NCBI GenBank assembly: GCA_963813345.1
Contig: CAWEYR010000001.1
Location: 1-64,000 of the forward strand
Source: CAWDDA01 sp963813345
GTDB lineage: Bacteria > Acidobacteriota > Blastocatellia > RBC074
Direction of reading: 5' to 3'
DNA length: 64,000 bases
The notes below the pieces were generated by a model. That model was not told the origin of the DNA and searched no databases. It was given only the letters and a program-made list of their open reading frames with translations. The position numbers were made by a program, and so were the translations under genes. Of this stretch, positions 42,069 to 51,883 are shown one piece after another; position 1 is the first letter of the stretch; every line of letters begins with the position of its first letter.

Positions 42069-43487
42069 TCAGTCCCTGATCTGAATCGAGCGTGAAACAC
42101 GTTGAAAGCTCTGCCGGTAGTCCTGCATCTGGTTCTCGGGAGCAAGTGCGAGGACATAGAGGACCGAGCCATCACGCAGTCGAGTCGTGATCACTTCAAC
42201 AAGTTCCTGCCCTCCGGTAGCTTCCGAGACGTTCACCATCGGCGTGTAAATGGCATCGCGTCCTGAAAGCGATATGCGTTGCGGGTCCATGCGCTGTCGA
42301 AGCTCGCGATTGTTCTGCTGAAGGCCGCGGAGAAATTCCTGAGTAGCCTGCTGCAGATTCCGGCTCTGCGAGCGCGCGACGCCAACGAGCACTCCGTGTG
42401 TGTGCACCGGTCGACCGTTCATCTCGCCAAAGCCGCCTTCCGGCGCGAACCAGATGGAATCCTGTCCGGGAATTTCCTGCCAGTTATCAGGATACTCAAG
42501 ACTGAAAAGGTTATTGCCTGAGTAAGCGCGGTATCGATTGGATGGGCGCGCCGGTCTGCCGAGACTGCCTCCGGGAAATCCGGAGGACGGCGGATCACCG
42601 GGCCCAACCGGTTCGACATTCGAGTTTGCCATGCCTCCGCTCAGCCGCGACTTGATACGCTGGAATTCACGATTACTCTGTTGAGACGTGTTTACCGAAA
42701 GCATCTTTGCTTCCTGCTCGATCCGCTGATAGCGGTTCCCGGGATTCGGATGGCTGCTCATCCACTGAGGTCCCCCACTTCCACCGCTCGTAGCTTCGAT
42801 AGTGCGGAACATCTCAGCGAGGTCGCGCGGATCGTAGCCCGCGCGCGCCATGATCTGCGACCCCAGGATGTCTGCTTCCGTTTCGTACTCGCGACTGTAT
42901 TTGAGGACGAACACTCCCGCGCCCATCTGCGCGCCCTGCCCGACGATCGAGCCAAGAGCGCCTCCCAGGATTGCACCGCCAATTGCTCCAAGCTGGCCCA
43001 GAGTCTGGTATGGCGCCGCCTTCGTTGCCTGTGCCGTACCGTGTCTCAACGCTACGTGGGCGATTTCGTGGCCCATGACGCCGGCCATCTCACCTTCGCG
43101 TTTGGCAGCGAGAATCATTCCTGTCTGGACGAACATTGGTCCGCCAGGCAGAGCAAAGGCATTGATATCCTTTGCCTCGACCACGCTGAATGTGTACTCG
43201 AACACGGGCTGCTGGAACTCCGGCGGTATCGCATCCACCAGCCGCCGGCCAACCGATTGGATGTAGTTGGTTGTTTCCGAGTCGCGAAGAATCCGGTATT
43301 TCCTTCCGACCTCGGCAGCAGCCTGACGACCGAGTTTCACATCATCTTCAGGGGTGTACTTGTTTTTGTGCGGATTGATTTTCGTTTGGGTGGACGCAAT
43401 GAATGGGGCAAGGAGGATCGCCGTCGCCACGAGCATTGCAGTCACGCATTGCTGCGCGGCGAAGAACTTCGATCTGTTCACTTTCAT
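42069..43487 (-). CDS. M48-family metalloprotease (BepA/LoiP-like), exported
   Basis: A signal peptide (VTAMLVATAILLAPFIASTQ) precedes an M48 peptidase domain: zinc motif MGHEIAHVALRHG (about residue 150), the third ligand in YSREYETEADILGSQIMA, and the substrate-loop segment WMSSHPNPGNRYQRIEQE. The last 180 residues form an additional domain (NLFSLEYPDNWQEIPGQDSI). Proteins of this group degrade or assist assembly of outer-membrane proteins from the periplasm. It follows the unknown exported protein gene by 15 bases on the same strand, a probable operon. Intact at 472 residues. Confidence 0.92.
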   Translation of the reverse strand: MKVNRSKFFAAQQCVTAMLVATAILLAPFIASTQTKINPHKNKYTPEDDVKLGRQAAAEVGRKYRILRDSETTNYIQSVGRRLVDAIPPEFQQPVFEYTFSVVEAKDINAFALPGGPMFVQTGMILAAKREGEMAGVMGHEIAHVALRHGTAQATKAAPYQTLGQLGAIGGAILGGALGSIVGQGAQMGAGVFVLKYSREYETEADILGSQIMARAGYDPRDLAEMFRTIEATSGGSGGPQWMSSHPNPGNRYQRIEQEAKMLSVNTSQQSNREFQRIKSRLSGGMANSNVEPVGPGDPPSSGFPGGSLGRPARPSNRYRAYSGNNLFSLEYPDNWQEIPGQDSIWFAPEGGFGEMNGRPVHTHGVLVGVARSQSRNLQQATQEFLRGLQQNNRELRQRMDPQRISLSGRDAIYTPMVNVSEATGGQELVEVITTRLRDGSVLYVLALAPENQMQDYRQSFQRVSRSIQIRD

Positions 43488-43502
43488 GAGACTCTCCTCT
43501 CC

Positions 43503-44443
43503 TTAGAGCCGCCGAGTTTCGCGGTACCACGGATACTTGAATCTGAGCATGTTGGCGAAGCCGCGACTCGGATTGAGTGCTCCGCGCGCGATGGCTCGGA
43601 TCGTTCTGTTGGTGGTCCATTTCTCGATCTTGCGGATGACGTACTTGTCTACAATGTCCTCACCTACAAGCCACACCGTCCCGACGGTTGGAGTGACAAC
43701 GAAATCGATATATGAGAAGGGATGGCTTGTGTACTGGTTCGGGGTCGCATTCCCAATGGTGCCTTCGCTGATCAGGCCCCATTCGAATTGGGTGCTGTAA
43801 AGAACCGAATAGCCAAACGCCTTCAATCGGCTCTTGAAATATTGTTTACTGAGGTCTACTTCGAGAGTCCGGCCTCTCGGATCATTCTGGACCAGTATTC
43901 GGCCCGCAGCGGCACCCATCATCGGATGACCGACATAGTTGGTGATAAAGGAATCTCCGTCACTCCAGCCGCGAAGCTGTTTGACCGAATTGAAATAGTC
44001 CTTCCAGAACTTTCCCGTCAGAGAAGCGCGCGTGTCGGGCTCGATCATCAGCCGGTAGCTGTGCATGATGCCAAGAAAGAAGAGCGATTCGGTGAGTACC
44101 TTTGACCAGGCGATTCCCGGGAACTCCGGAGCGCGATCGATGCGGCCCTCGCCAGGTGGCGTATTGAGACCCGGCAAAAAGGGTTCATCTCCGGCGATCA
44201 GGTCGGAAAACTCCGATGAGAGCTTCGGCCCGTCGGAGAGTCTTTCAGGCTCGGGCAAGACCAATTCGGGAGACTCACTGGCCGTGATTGTGAGGAGGGG
44301 CAGGCGGCACTGCAAGTGTCACCTGAAGATTTGTTACGACAGGGAGTTCGGCCTGCTGAGCCCGCGACCTCGAGCCCAAGACCGAAGATGAGAATTAAGA
44401 GTGCGAGCCTAAGCGCGCCATGACACAAAATCGTCAACTTCAT
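43503..44443 (-). CDS. Exported protein of unknown function, possibly DUF3943-like (frameshifted)
   Basis: The ATG at 44443 gives a signal peptide (ILCHGALRLALLILIFGLGL). At least one frame change between 44280 and 44390 then leads to the main frame, with EPERLSDGPKLSSEFSDLIA, a region of predicted helices (WSKVLTESLFFLGIMHSYRL), then GWSDGDSFITNYVGHPMMGA and repeated aromatic segments (LKAFGYSVLYSTQFEWGLIS). The NYVGHPMMG-type motif and aromatic strands recall DUF3943 outer-membrane proteins, but I am not sure. It heads a two-gene operon with the M48 protease, so a role in the outer membrane or as the protease's client is possible. Confidence 0.65.
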
Positions 44444-44560
44444 TATGAACGTCCCTCTACCATACATTCCGCACCTCGCAGGTAGGGGGGACCGTAATTC
44501 TGCAGGCTCGGGGTGCAAGTATTCTTACCCAAATCGCAAAGAACTGGCAAGCATGAAGAC

Positions 44561-44699
44561 CGAGTGCTGAGTGCTGGATGCTATCTGGGGTTTGAGTTCA
44601 AGCTTTAGCTTGTGGTTGCATTCGAGGATCAATGATCTCTCGAATGCAACCACAAGCTAAAGCTTGAACTCAAACCCCATACTCAGCACTCAGCACTCA
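44561..44699. repeat. Family A hairpin repeat, copy A7 (divergent genes)
   Basis: CTGAGTGCTGGATG outer arms, GAGTTCAAGCTTTAGCTTG core and TGGTTGCATTCGAG inner stem. It occupies the intergenic space between two divergent genes, so a terminator role is unlikely. The rest of the 44,444-44,789 gap shows nothing else but the GGAGG site of the peptidase gene. Confidence 0.85.
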
Positions 44700-44789
44700 T
44701 CTTCTCAGATGCCTTTCCAGTTCCGCGTAACCGCAATACAATCAGACTCGTTTCTGCTATTCACCCCAGAACTCTACCGGAGGCTCGAA

Positions 44790-47700
44790 ATGAACAGGAC
44801 TATCTCCAGGTCAGCTTGTATTGCACTCCTGGCTCTTGCTGTCGCGTTTTTCGGTCAGGCGCGAGCGCAGCAGCCCGGACAACCAGCACCCGCACAGCCA
44901 AATGACAAGGAATACACCGAGTCGATCCTGAAGAACACTACAGAGAAGTTCTTTTTGACAGAACTTGTGGATCATCTTCCGGCTTCGGACAAGGTGCCTA
45001 CCCCGGCCAAAATCCTTGGCTATCCGATGGGGACGCCGGAGAAGCTGACTTATACCGCCGATCAGCACCGCTATTACCGCGCGCTCGAAAAGGCGAGTCC
45101 CCGGGTCAAAGTCTTTGTGGCTCCCGAGAAGAGCGAGATGGGCAAAGAGCAGCTTCTGGTTGTGGTCTCTGATGAGGCGAATCTGTCGCGACTCACGCGG
45201 TACAAAGAGATCACCTCAAGGCTTGGAGATCCGCGACGACTGCAGGACGCAGAGGCGCAGCGGCTGGTTGAAGAGGGCAAGGCGATCTACTGGGCATCCG
45301 GGTCAATTCATTCACCCGAAACCGGAAGCCCCGAGATGCTCATGGAGCTGGCTTACAGACTCGCCGTCGAAGAGACGCCGTTCATACAGGCGATCAGAAA
45401 GAACGTGATTGTCATGATCACGCCGACTCTTGAAGTTGACGGCCGCGACATGATGGTCGACCTCTACCGCTATCGAAAGGCGAATACGGGAAAACGCTTC
45501 CCCAGCCTTCTTTACTGGGGAAAGTATGTAGCTCACGACAACAACCGCGATGCGATGGGAATGGCGCTGGCGCTGACGCGCAATCAGATGGCCACGTTTC
45601 TCGAGTATCACCCGACAGTCCTTCACGACCTCCACGAATCGGTGCCGTTCCTGTACACGTCGACAGGAACCGGTCCCTACAACGCATGGCTCGATCCGCT
45701 GGTTGTCAGTGAATGGCAGATGCTTGCCTATCACGAAATCGACGAAATGACCAAACGCGGCGTGCCCGGTGTCTGGACACACGGCTTCTACGATGGATGG
45801 GCGCCGAACTACATGTTTTATGTGGCCAATGGTCATAACTCGATCGGCAGGTTCTACGAGACCTTTGGCAATGGCGGAGCTGACACGCAGGATCGAACTG
45901 TAGGTGCTCAATCGCAGCGCGCGTGGTTCCGGCCGAATCCTCCGCTGGCGCGTGTCAAGTGGTCCCTCCGCAACAACGTCAATCTGCAGCAGAGCGCGCT
46001 TCTTTTTGCGATCAACCATGTCGCCAACAACAAGGATCGCTTTCTCAACAATTTTTACTTGAAGAGCAAGCGTTCCGTGGCAAAGGGAACAACTGAGGGT
46101 CCCGCGGCCTGGGTGCTTCCAGCGGACGACACGAGAGCGGGCGGCCAGGCGGAGCTCGTCAACGCGCTCAAGCTTCAGGGGATTGAAGTGCATCGCACGG
46201 ATCGTGAGATCGAGACAAAGGATGGCAAGTTTCCGGCAGGAAGTTACGTCGTGCGAATGGACCAGCCGTACTCGCGCATGGCGGACATGCTTCTCGACAC
46301 GCAATACTACAATGTCAATGATCCACGGCCTTACGACGACACAGGATGGACGCTCGGACCGCTCTACAATGTGAAGACGGTGAGGATCAAGGATGCGTCG
46401 ATCCTGAGTGCCCAGATGACACTCACCTCCGGAATGATCAAGCCTTCGGGCAAGGTCGATGGCTCGGGCAAAGCCGGCTTCGTTATCAACCACAACACCG
46501 ACAATCAGCTCGCCACGCTCCGCTTCAAGTTAAAAGATGTAAAGATCAACGCAGCAGAGGACTCCTTCAAGATAGGAGATCGCGAGTTCCGCGCCGGATC
46601 ATTCATCATTCCTGCGGAGGGCAATCCTTCGGATCTCTCGAGCCGCGTCTCGAGCAATGCCAACGCTCTCGGCGTAGTCAGTCCACGCAGTCGACAAGCT
46701 TCCCGAAGTGGCGACGCATCCGCTCGCCGTTCCGAGAATTGCTCTGGTTCATACGTGGACAAATACTCAGGACGAGGGCTGGTTCCGAATCGAATTCGAA
46801 CGCCTTGGCATTCCGTACGACTACATTTCAGTCCACACGCTGCGTGATACGGCGAACCTGCGTGACAAATGGGATGTGATCATCTTTGGTCCGAGCCGAG
46901 GAAGCTCGCAGGCGCTCGTTCGTGGAATGGCGAAGCGGGCGGGCGAGGGTCCAATTCCGTGGAAGAAGTCTGACATCACGCCGAACATGGGCTTGTCACC
47001 CGATCAGACCGACGATATTCGTGGTGGCATAGAGATCATCGGTGTCGCCAACCTCCAGACGTTTATCCAGGCCGGCGGTCTCTTCGTAACTATCGGAAGC
47101 AACTCATCGCTGCCGATCGACTTTGGAATCACCGAAGGGGTATCGATAGTTGAAGCGCGACAGCTCCAGGTGCGTGGCTCGATAGTCAATACAAGCTTCG
47201 CGGATCGCAAGAGTCCAATCGCTTATGGCTACGACGAAAAGCTTGCCGTCTACTTCAACCAGCAGCCCCTGTTTCAGGCTGGCGGACTTGGCGCTGGCTT
47301 CGGTGGAGGTGGCGGAGGTGGAGGTGGCGGCGGCGGTCAGGGTCAACAGGGTCAACCAACGGGACGGCCCACTGGACGAGGCTCAGTAAACGATCCGGAC
47401 GAGCCACAGGGCCGCGTGCCATTGCCTGCGCGCACGCCTCAGCCCCCGCGGCCGGGCGAGGAAGGGATTCCGGAAGAACTGAGGGAGCAGGCAGCGAATA
47501 TTCTTCCACCCGTCGAGATGCGGCCGCGTATCGTGCTGCGATTTGCGGCTGAGAACAATCTGCTGGTGAGTGGAATGCTCGCAGGTGGTTCAGAGCTCGC
47601 GGCAAAACCGGCAATCATAGATGTGCCAGTTGGCAAGGGTCACGTCGTGATGTTTGCCAACAACCCGATGTGGCGCCACGAGACTCACGGGAGCTTCTGG

Positions 47701-47793
47701 CTTCTTTTTAACGCTGCACTCAACTACGACAACCTGAACGCAGGAAGACAACCAGCCCGGCGGCCAACGGCGCCTGCGGTGGGACAGCAGTAG
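44790..47793 (+). CDS. M14-family zinc carboxypeptidase, exported (frameshifted)
   Basis: A GGAGG site six bases before the ATG at 44790 fixes the start, followed by a signal peptide (ACIALLALAVAFFGQARAQ). The M14 zinc motif is SGSIHSPETGSPEML (HxxE), with the later ligand in TVLHDLHESVPFLYTS and a glutamate-bearing region near 45,870. A frame change near 46670 joins the catalytic part to a C-terminal 370 residues: RIALVHTWTNTQDEGWFRIE, a glutamine-amidotransferase-like fold, and an uninterrupted run of twelve Gly followed by QGQQGQPTGRPTGRG. Such large M14 proteins are common in Acidobacteria and probably trim peptides outside the cell. Confidence 0.88.
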
Positions 47794-47800
47794 AAGAGAG

Positions 47801-47935
47801 GGGGTCAGTGGTCAGTGGTCAGTGGTCAGTGTACAGAGTTCAGGCTTCAGCTTGCTGGTTAATAGCTCGATTGGAAGAGCAAGCTAAAGCCTGAACTCTG
47901 TACACTGACCACTGACCCACTGACCCACTGACCCC
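47801..47935. repeat. Family A hairpin repeat, copy A8 (GTCAGTG subtype)
   Basis: Outer arms are tandem GGTCAGT units and complement. The core is a variant, GAGTTCAGGCTTCAGCTTG, facing CAAGCTAAAGCCTGAACTC. Several paired bases have changed on both arms (AAGC to AGGC opposite GCTT to GCCT), which keeps the stem. It lies between convergent genes. Confidence 0.85.
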
Positions 47936-47938
47936 TTC

Positions 47939-48772
47939 TTACGGATCCAGATACTTCACGAACACGAGCTCATTCCGGCGCTCGTTATAGACAAGTTCAT
48001 CGACGAGTTGGTTGGTGAGGAGAATTCCGAAGCCTCCGGCTCGCAGGCCTTTTTCATCGCGAATAGCCACGTGGCGAAACGGGTCGCCGGCAGGATTGTT
48101 TACAGCGGCGTGTTCAAGCTCAGCAGGATCGAAGCCCTCACCGGGATCCTTGATCCAGTAAATAATGGCTCGCTTCATGCGAAGACAGGCGACTTCAACC
48201 TGTTTTGAAGGATCGAGCTTTCCTCCGTGCTCGATTGCGTTGTTGAGCATTTCGCGAAATGCATAGGCGATAGCTTCGCGCGTCTGTTCAGGCAGATCAT
48301 TCTTGAGCTGAGAGAGCAGCTTTTGAAGAACGGGAACGGCACCGAGATCGCATGGAAGGCGAAGCTGAACCCAGTCGCGCGTGGCCGACACAATCTCGAC
48401 GTTGAACATCGGGCACGAATTCATGACCGTGTCGATTGTGGAGCGAAGTTCAGTTACTGAAAAAGGCTTGACCAGGAAGTCGCAAACGCGGCGGCGGATG
48501 GCACCAAGGACAGCATCGGGGGTTCCAAATGCCGTGATAATCACGCAGCGCAGGTCAGGATACTTGTGCCGTACCTCGTCCAGAAACTCGAGGCCATCCA
48601 TTCCCGGCAACCGGTAGTCAATCAGCGCGAGGTCGATCTTTTCACGCTCGATAAGCTTCAGCCCTGCCCGCGCGCTGGCCGCAGGCAGCACTTCGTGACC
48701 ATCAGTCTTAAGTGTCGGCGCAATCAGTCGATGAAGATCCGGGTCGTCATCAACGAGCAAAATCCGACTCAT
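47939..48772 (-). CDS. Response regulator with C-terminal anti-sigma-type histidine-kinase-like ATPase
   Basis: The receiver domain (about 1-120) has LLVDDDPD, phospho-acceptor Asp in LALIDYRLPGMDG and Lys in FLVKPFS. The C-terminal 130 residues form an HATPase_c domain of the RsbW/SpoIIAB type (YAFREMLNNAIEHGGKLD, IKDPGEGFDPAE, GGFGILLTNQLVDEL) without a phospho-acceptor His. Such fusions set anti-sigma-factor kinase activity under control of an unknown sensor kinase. The gene follows the membrane protein gene on the same strand after a 78-base gap. No cognate sigma factor or anti-sigma antagonist is in the window. Confidence 0.9.
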   Translation of the reverse strand: MSRILLVDDDPDLHRLIAPTLKTDGHEVLPAASARAGLKLIEREKIDLALIDYRLPGMDGLEFLDEVRHKYPDLRCVIITAFGTPDAVLGAIRRRVCDFLVKPFSVTELRSTIDTVMNSCPMFNVEIVSATRDWVQLRLPCDLGAVPVLQKLLSQLKNDLPEQTREAIAYAFREMLNNAIEHGGKLDPSKQVEVACLRMKRAIIYWIKDPGEGFDPAELEHAAVNNPAGDPFRHVAIRDEKGLRAGGFGILLTNQLVDELVYNERRNELVFVKYLDP

Positions 48773-48850
48773 TCTCCCCCCTCCAAAGAACCTGGATCAA
48801 TTATGCATTCAGGACGAAGGTTTAGCTAGAAGCAAGTTGGGGTTGAAGTT

Positions 48851-50281
48851 TTAGTTTGGGCGAGGTGCTGCATCCAACAGACCGCCGAGCCACGGCTGTT
48901 CGTAAACCTGCCGTACGCGGTTGCCGAAGTCATTGCTCTGTGGTGCGCCATGTGGCTTCGACCGGGCAAAACCGATCTGATAAAGCGTGGCCAGAATTTC
49001 GGGTCGATCTCGAAGACTCCAGTCCTGGTTTGCTGCTTCCCACTGATTTTGGTAGAGAGCCAGGATAAGCGCACACGTGTCAAGGTTCGACTCAGCGTCA
49101 AGGAGCGTGCTGACTACAACGTCCCTATCAGCGGGGACCGGAATCGGAGAGATCATCGGAGTTGGCGTCACGGCCGGCAATATCCACGCGTCTCCCAGTG
49201 GTTCGACATCTCTATAGGACCAAAGCGCCGGTCTGGGCAGGTCGTCGGGCCGACGGCCTGTTGCGAGTACGCTGGCGGTCTGTGCCGTGCGCGGCTTGAT
49301 CTGGGCCAGTCCGACTGAAACATCAAGGGCGCGATTGAGCATCGGATTCTCATCGGTTCCGATCGTGTCTATGTTGTCAGGCGACCCGATTCCGATTTCG
49401 CGCCGCATATTCCTGCTCCATGCAGTGATAACGAGACGCTCGAGAGCCCCCCGGAATGGCGAGAGCTGATCACGGTGCGTGACATACACGATGGATGCAA
49501 TAAGCCTTGGGTCGACGTCATAGCGTTTTGCGGCAGCACGGATTGAGTCGCCATGGTTGCTCACGAGCTGACGCACTGTTGCATCAGACCGGCGGTGCGC
49601 GGCAAGGGCAAACGTTACGACGGCGACTACGGCCACGGCCGCCACTGCAGCGCGCGCGGCGCGGTCTGGCAGCAGGAACAGATCGCGACGTACCGTTACG
49701 AAGTAGTCCCACAAGATGACAACGGGAATAAGGTAGAGCGGGCAGAGTCTCAGAACGTTGAGCACGAGCCTAACCGGCGTTGCGGTGGTCGTGCCTGCGT
49801 TCGTTGCGATCAACATCCAGAGATCCTTTGCGGCGAACGCAAGCACACACGCGAGCGAAGCCACGAGCAAGACGCGCACGCCGATACGAACTCTGCGAGA
49901 GTGCTGATCAAGCGCAGCACCGAACATCCTCAGGGTCCAGAACGCTACCAGTAGTATCCAGGCGCAGGCCGTCAACGGTCCGAGCCACGATTGCGCCCCC
50001 AATCGCATTTCAGGAACAGAAGGTGTGATGATTGCCAGATAGAGCAGAGGGTTGATCAAACCAAAAGCGATCTCGACTGAGAGCCGCGCCCATCGACGCA
50101 AGAACGGCGGAACCCAGGGCCATGGCTGGCGTCCACGCGAGTGCGAGGTTGCTCCCCAGATCACCGCCAGGAGCAACGCTAAATGGATGAAAACGATCGC
50201 CGGAATAAGTAGGATAAACATGCCATAAAATACGTAAGTTCGTGCGAGCCAAACGCCAACGAACTCAAGCAGGCTATCCAT
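48851..50281 (-). CDS. Multi-pass membrane protein with C-terminal lysozyme-like region
   Basis: The N-terminal 245 residues hold about six hydrophobic helices (YGMFILLIPAIVFIHLALLL, LTACAWILLVAFWTLRMF, LLVASLACVLAFAAKDLWML). After the last (AAVAVVAVVTFALAA) come about 230 soluble residues with IRAAAKRYDVDPRLIASIVY and SVGLAQIKPRTA, a spacing seen in lytic-transglycosylase-like (SLT/DUF1402) folds: a helix with Asp/Glu and a G(L/M)xQI motif. A catalytic Glu is not clear, so enzyme activity is unsure. The start codon lies inside a large palindrome eight bases after a -10 box, suggesting a leaderless transcript. Divergent from the LigD-type polymerase gene. Confidence 0.8.
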   Translation of the reverse strand: MDSLLEFVGVWLARTYVFYGMFILLIPAIVFIHLALLLAVIWGATSHSRGRQPWPWVPPFLRRWARLSVEIAFGLINPLLYLAIITPSVPEMRLGAQSWLGPLTACAWILLVAFWTLRMFGAALDQHSRRVRIGVRVLLVASLACVLAFAAKDLWMLIATNAGTTTATPVRLVLNVLRLCPLYLIPVVILWDYFVTVRRDLFLLPDRAARAAVAAVAVVAVVTFALAAHRRSDATVRQLVSNHGDSIRAAAKRYDVDPRLIASIVYVTHRDQLSPFRGALERLVITAWSRNMRREIGIGSPDNIDTIGTDENPMLNRALDVSVGLAQIKPRTAQTASVLATGRRPDDLPRPALWSYRDVEPLGDAWILPAVTPTPMISPIPVPADRDVVVSTLLDAESNLDTCALILALYQNQWEAANQDWSLRDRPEILATLYQIGFARSKPHGAPQSNDFGNRVRQVYEQPWLGGLLDAAPRPN

Positions 50282-50289
50282 ATTGGGAC

Positions 50290-50318
50290 ATTATGCAAGA
50301 CGGTACGGGTCAATCCAA
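50290..50318 (-). promoter_or_regulatory. Promoter of the membrane-protein gene (left arm of the palindrome)
   Basis: On the minus strand TTGGAT (50313-50318) is 17 bases from CATAAT (50290-50295). The ATG begins eight bases after the -10 box, so the mRNA would have little or no leader. Confidence 0.6.
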
Positions 50319-50420
50319 AGGTTCGCTTGCCAACCCCAAGCTAAAGCTTGAACTCAAACCTCGTGAGGGCGACCTTTGCGGTTTGAGTTCAAGCTTTAGC
50401 TTGGGGTTGGAAGCGAACCT

Positions 50421-50450
50421 TTGGATTGATCCCGTACCGTCTTGCATAAT
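50421..50450 (+). promoter_or_regulatory. Promoter of the LigD-type polymerase gene (right arm of the palindrome)
   Basis: TTGGAT (50421-50426) is 18 bases from CATAAT (50445-50450), the mirror copy of the promoter on the other arm. The ATG at 50457 is six bases beyond the -10 box, supporting that start and a leaderless transcript. Confidence 0.6.
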
Positions 50451-50456
50451 GTCTCA

Positions 50457-51413
50457 ATGGCCGACGAAGAAATGAGTCCGGATATCGCCTTCAAATCCGG
50501 TCCGTTGAGCGGTGGCATCAAGCTCAACATCAAAGGCGACATCGTCGCGCTGACGAACCTCGATAAAGTTTACTGGCCAGACGACAATTACACGAAAGGC
50601 GATCTGATCAGGTATTACTACGACATTGCCGAGTACATTCTCCCCTACTTAAACGATCGACCTTTGATCCTCAAGCGATATCCAAATGGCATCGCTCGAG
50701 GCTCTTTTCATCAGCACAATGTCGTTAAAGCACCGCAATTCATACGCACGGTAGAGATTGCTGTAAAAGAGGGACACGACGTTGATTACCTCGTTGGCGG
50801 AGACCTCGCGACGTTACTCTATACGACCAATCTCGGGGCAATCGAACAACATCCCTGGCATTCGCGCACGCGCAACCTGGACCGCCCCGACTGGATAATC
50901 TTTGACCTCGATCCGGGCAAAGAGGTGCCCTTCGAAGACGTCTGTAAGATTGCGCTTGAAATTCGGACAGTGTTGGCGAACATCGAGCTGGATAGTTACG
51001 CCAAGACTTCAGGCTCACGTGGAATACACATATACGTGCCAATCAAGCCGGAATACAGCTATCACGAAGCTTTCGCTTTCGCCGAAGGGATTGCGCGTCT
51101 GACGGTGGAGCAAACACCACAGATCGCCACTGTCGAAAGGTCCCTGAAGCAACGAAGGCCGCGCCAGATCTATGTCGACTACATGCAAAATGCGCGAGGA
51201 AAATCGATCGCAGCGCCCTACTCCGTGAGAGCGCAAGCCGGCGCTACAGTCTCAGCACCGCTTGATTGGAAGGAAGTTGAACAGGGAAAAATCAAACCCC
51301 GGGATTTCGCAATCACTAATATGCGCGAGCGAATAACGCGTGTCGGCGATCTCTTTGAACTGGTTCTCACCCGCCGGCAAAATCTTCCAATTCGGGCCGA
51401 CCACGAATTATGA
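50457..51413 (+). CDS. LigD-type DNA polymerase/primase domain protein (stand-alone)
   Basis: The 318 residues match the polymerase domain of the end-joining ligase LigD: IVALTNLDKVYWPDDNYTKG at the start, RPLILKRYPNGI, FHQHNVVKAP, catalytic Asp pair in WIIFDLDPGKEVPFED, TSGSRGIHIYVPI and YVDYMQNARGKSIAAPYSVR. It has no ligase or phosphoesterase domain, and no Ku or ligase gene lies nearby. Such polymerases add nucleotides or fill gaps at DNA ends. The ATG at 50457 (MADEEMS) fits the mirrored promoter; one at 50472 is the alternative. A tRNA gene follows 24 bases after the stop. Confidence 0.93.
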   Translation: MADEEMSPDIAFKSGPLSGGIKLNIKGDIVALTNLDKVYWPDDNYTKGDLIRYYYDIAEYILPYLNDRPLILKRYPNGIARGSFHQHNVVKAPQFIRTVEIAVKEGHDVDYLVGGDLATLLYTTNLGAIEQHPWHSRTRNLDRPDWIIFDLDPGKEVPFEDVCKIALEIRTVLANIELDSYAKTSGSRGIHIYVPIKPEYSYHEAFAFAEGIARLTVEQTPQIATVERSLKQRRPRQIYVDYMQNARGKSIAAPYSVRAQAGATVSAPLDWKEVEQGKIKPRDFAITNMRERITRVGDLFELVLTRRQNLPIRADHEL

Positions 51414-51437
51414 TATCTTCATCGATTAAACGACTTT

Positions 51438-51513
<76 letters not shown>

Positions 51514-51528
51514 GATTTTTAAAACTAG

Positions 51529-51771
51529 TTACGAATTGCCAGTCTTTGGGTTGTCCGCAACGCCGCATTGAGTGCCACATAGCGGGGGAGAATCAGCCAC
51601 ATCTGTCAGCGCAAGCAGCCCTGCTATTTCGATGCCATTTTTCGCAAGAACTTTGTCTGTGGAACCGACCTGGCGAAGTAGCCACGAGCCGTGCGCGCTC
51701 CCTTGACGAGGGTAACCAGATCTCTTAGATTTTTGAGCGCAGTTAGCCTTTCGTTTCTCAGTTTCACTCAT
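51529..51771 (-). CDS. Small hypothetical protein inside the tRNA-bounded insert
   Basis: An AAGGTG site precedes the ATG at 51771 by six bases and opens 80 codons (MSETEKRKANCAQKSKRSGY, GSTDKVLAKNGIEIAGLLAL). The product is basic at the start and has three Cys near the end (LCGTQCGVAD). No family is recognised. A frame change could hide a different protein. It reads toward the tRNA gene. Low confidence that it is a real gene. Confidence 0.35.
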   Translation of the reverse strand: MSETEKRKANCAQKSKRSGYPRQGSAHGSWLLRQVGSTDKVLAKNGIEIAGLLALTDVADSPPLCGTQCGVADNPKTGNS

Positions 51772-51883
51772 ACCAAGCACCTTCTATGGTGTGAGTCTCT
51801 ACGAAACAGAATTGACGCCCTAGCGACAAAGCTGTCCGGCGCCGAAGCATTTCACGTCAGTTACCCAATCAGGAGCAAATACT

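Larger units (their letters stand above)
50278..50460. repeat. 183-base palindrome with family A core (copy A9), containing both start codons
   Basis: Two arms of about 80 bases with few mismatches flank a 19-base centre (50361-50379). Each arm carries the family A core in reverse order to other copies (AAGCTAAAGCTTGAACTC first), then GGTTCGC, TCAATCC, CGTACCG-type sequence and CATTATG, out to the start codons of both divergent genes. Confidence 0.9.

Noticed and set aside
42681..43715. A 344-codon open frame on the plus strand across the M48 protease gene
   Set aside because: It is the shadow of a well-supported protease on the other strand, is rich in Arg/His/Cys, and has no ribosome site or domain.
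45312..46493. A 393-codon minus-strand frame across the M14 peptidase
   Set aside because: It mirrors a conserved peptidase on the plus strand and contains no recognisable motif.
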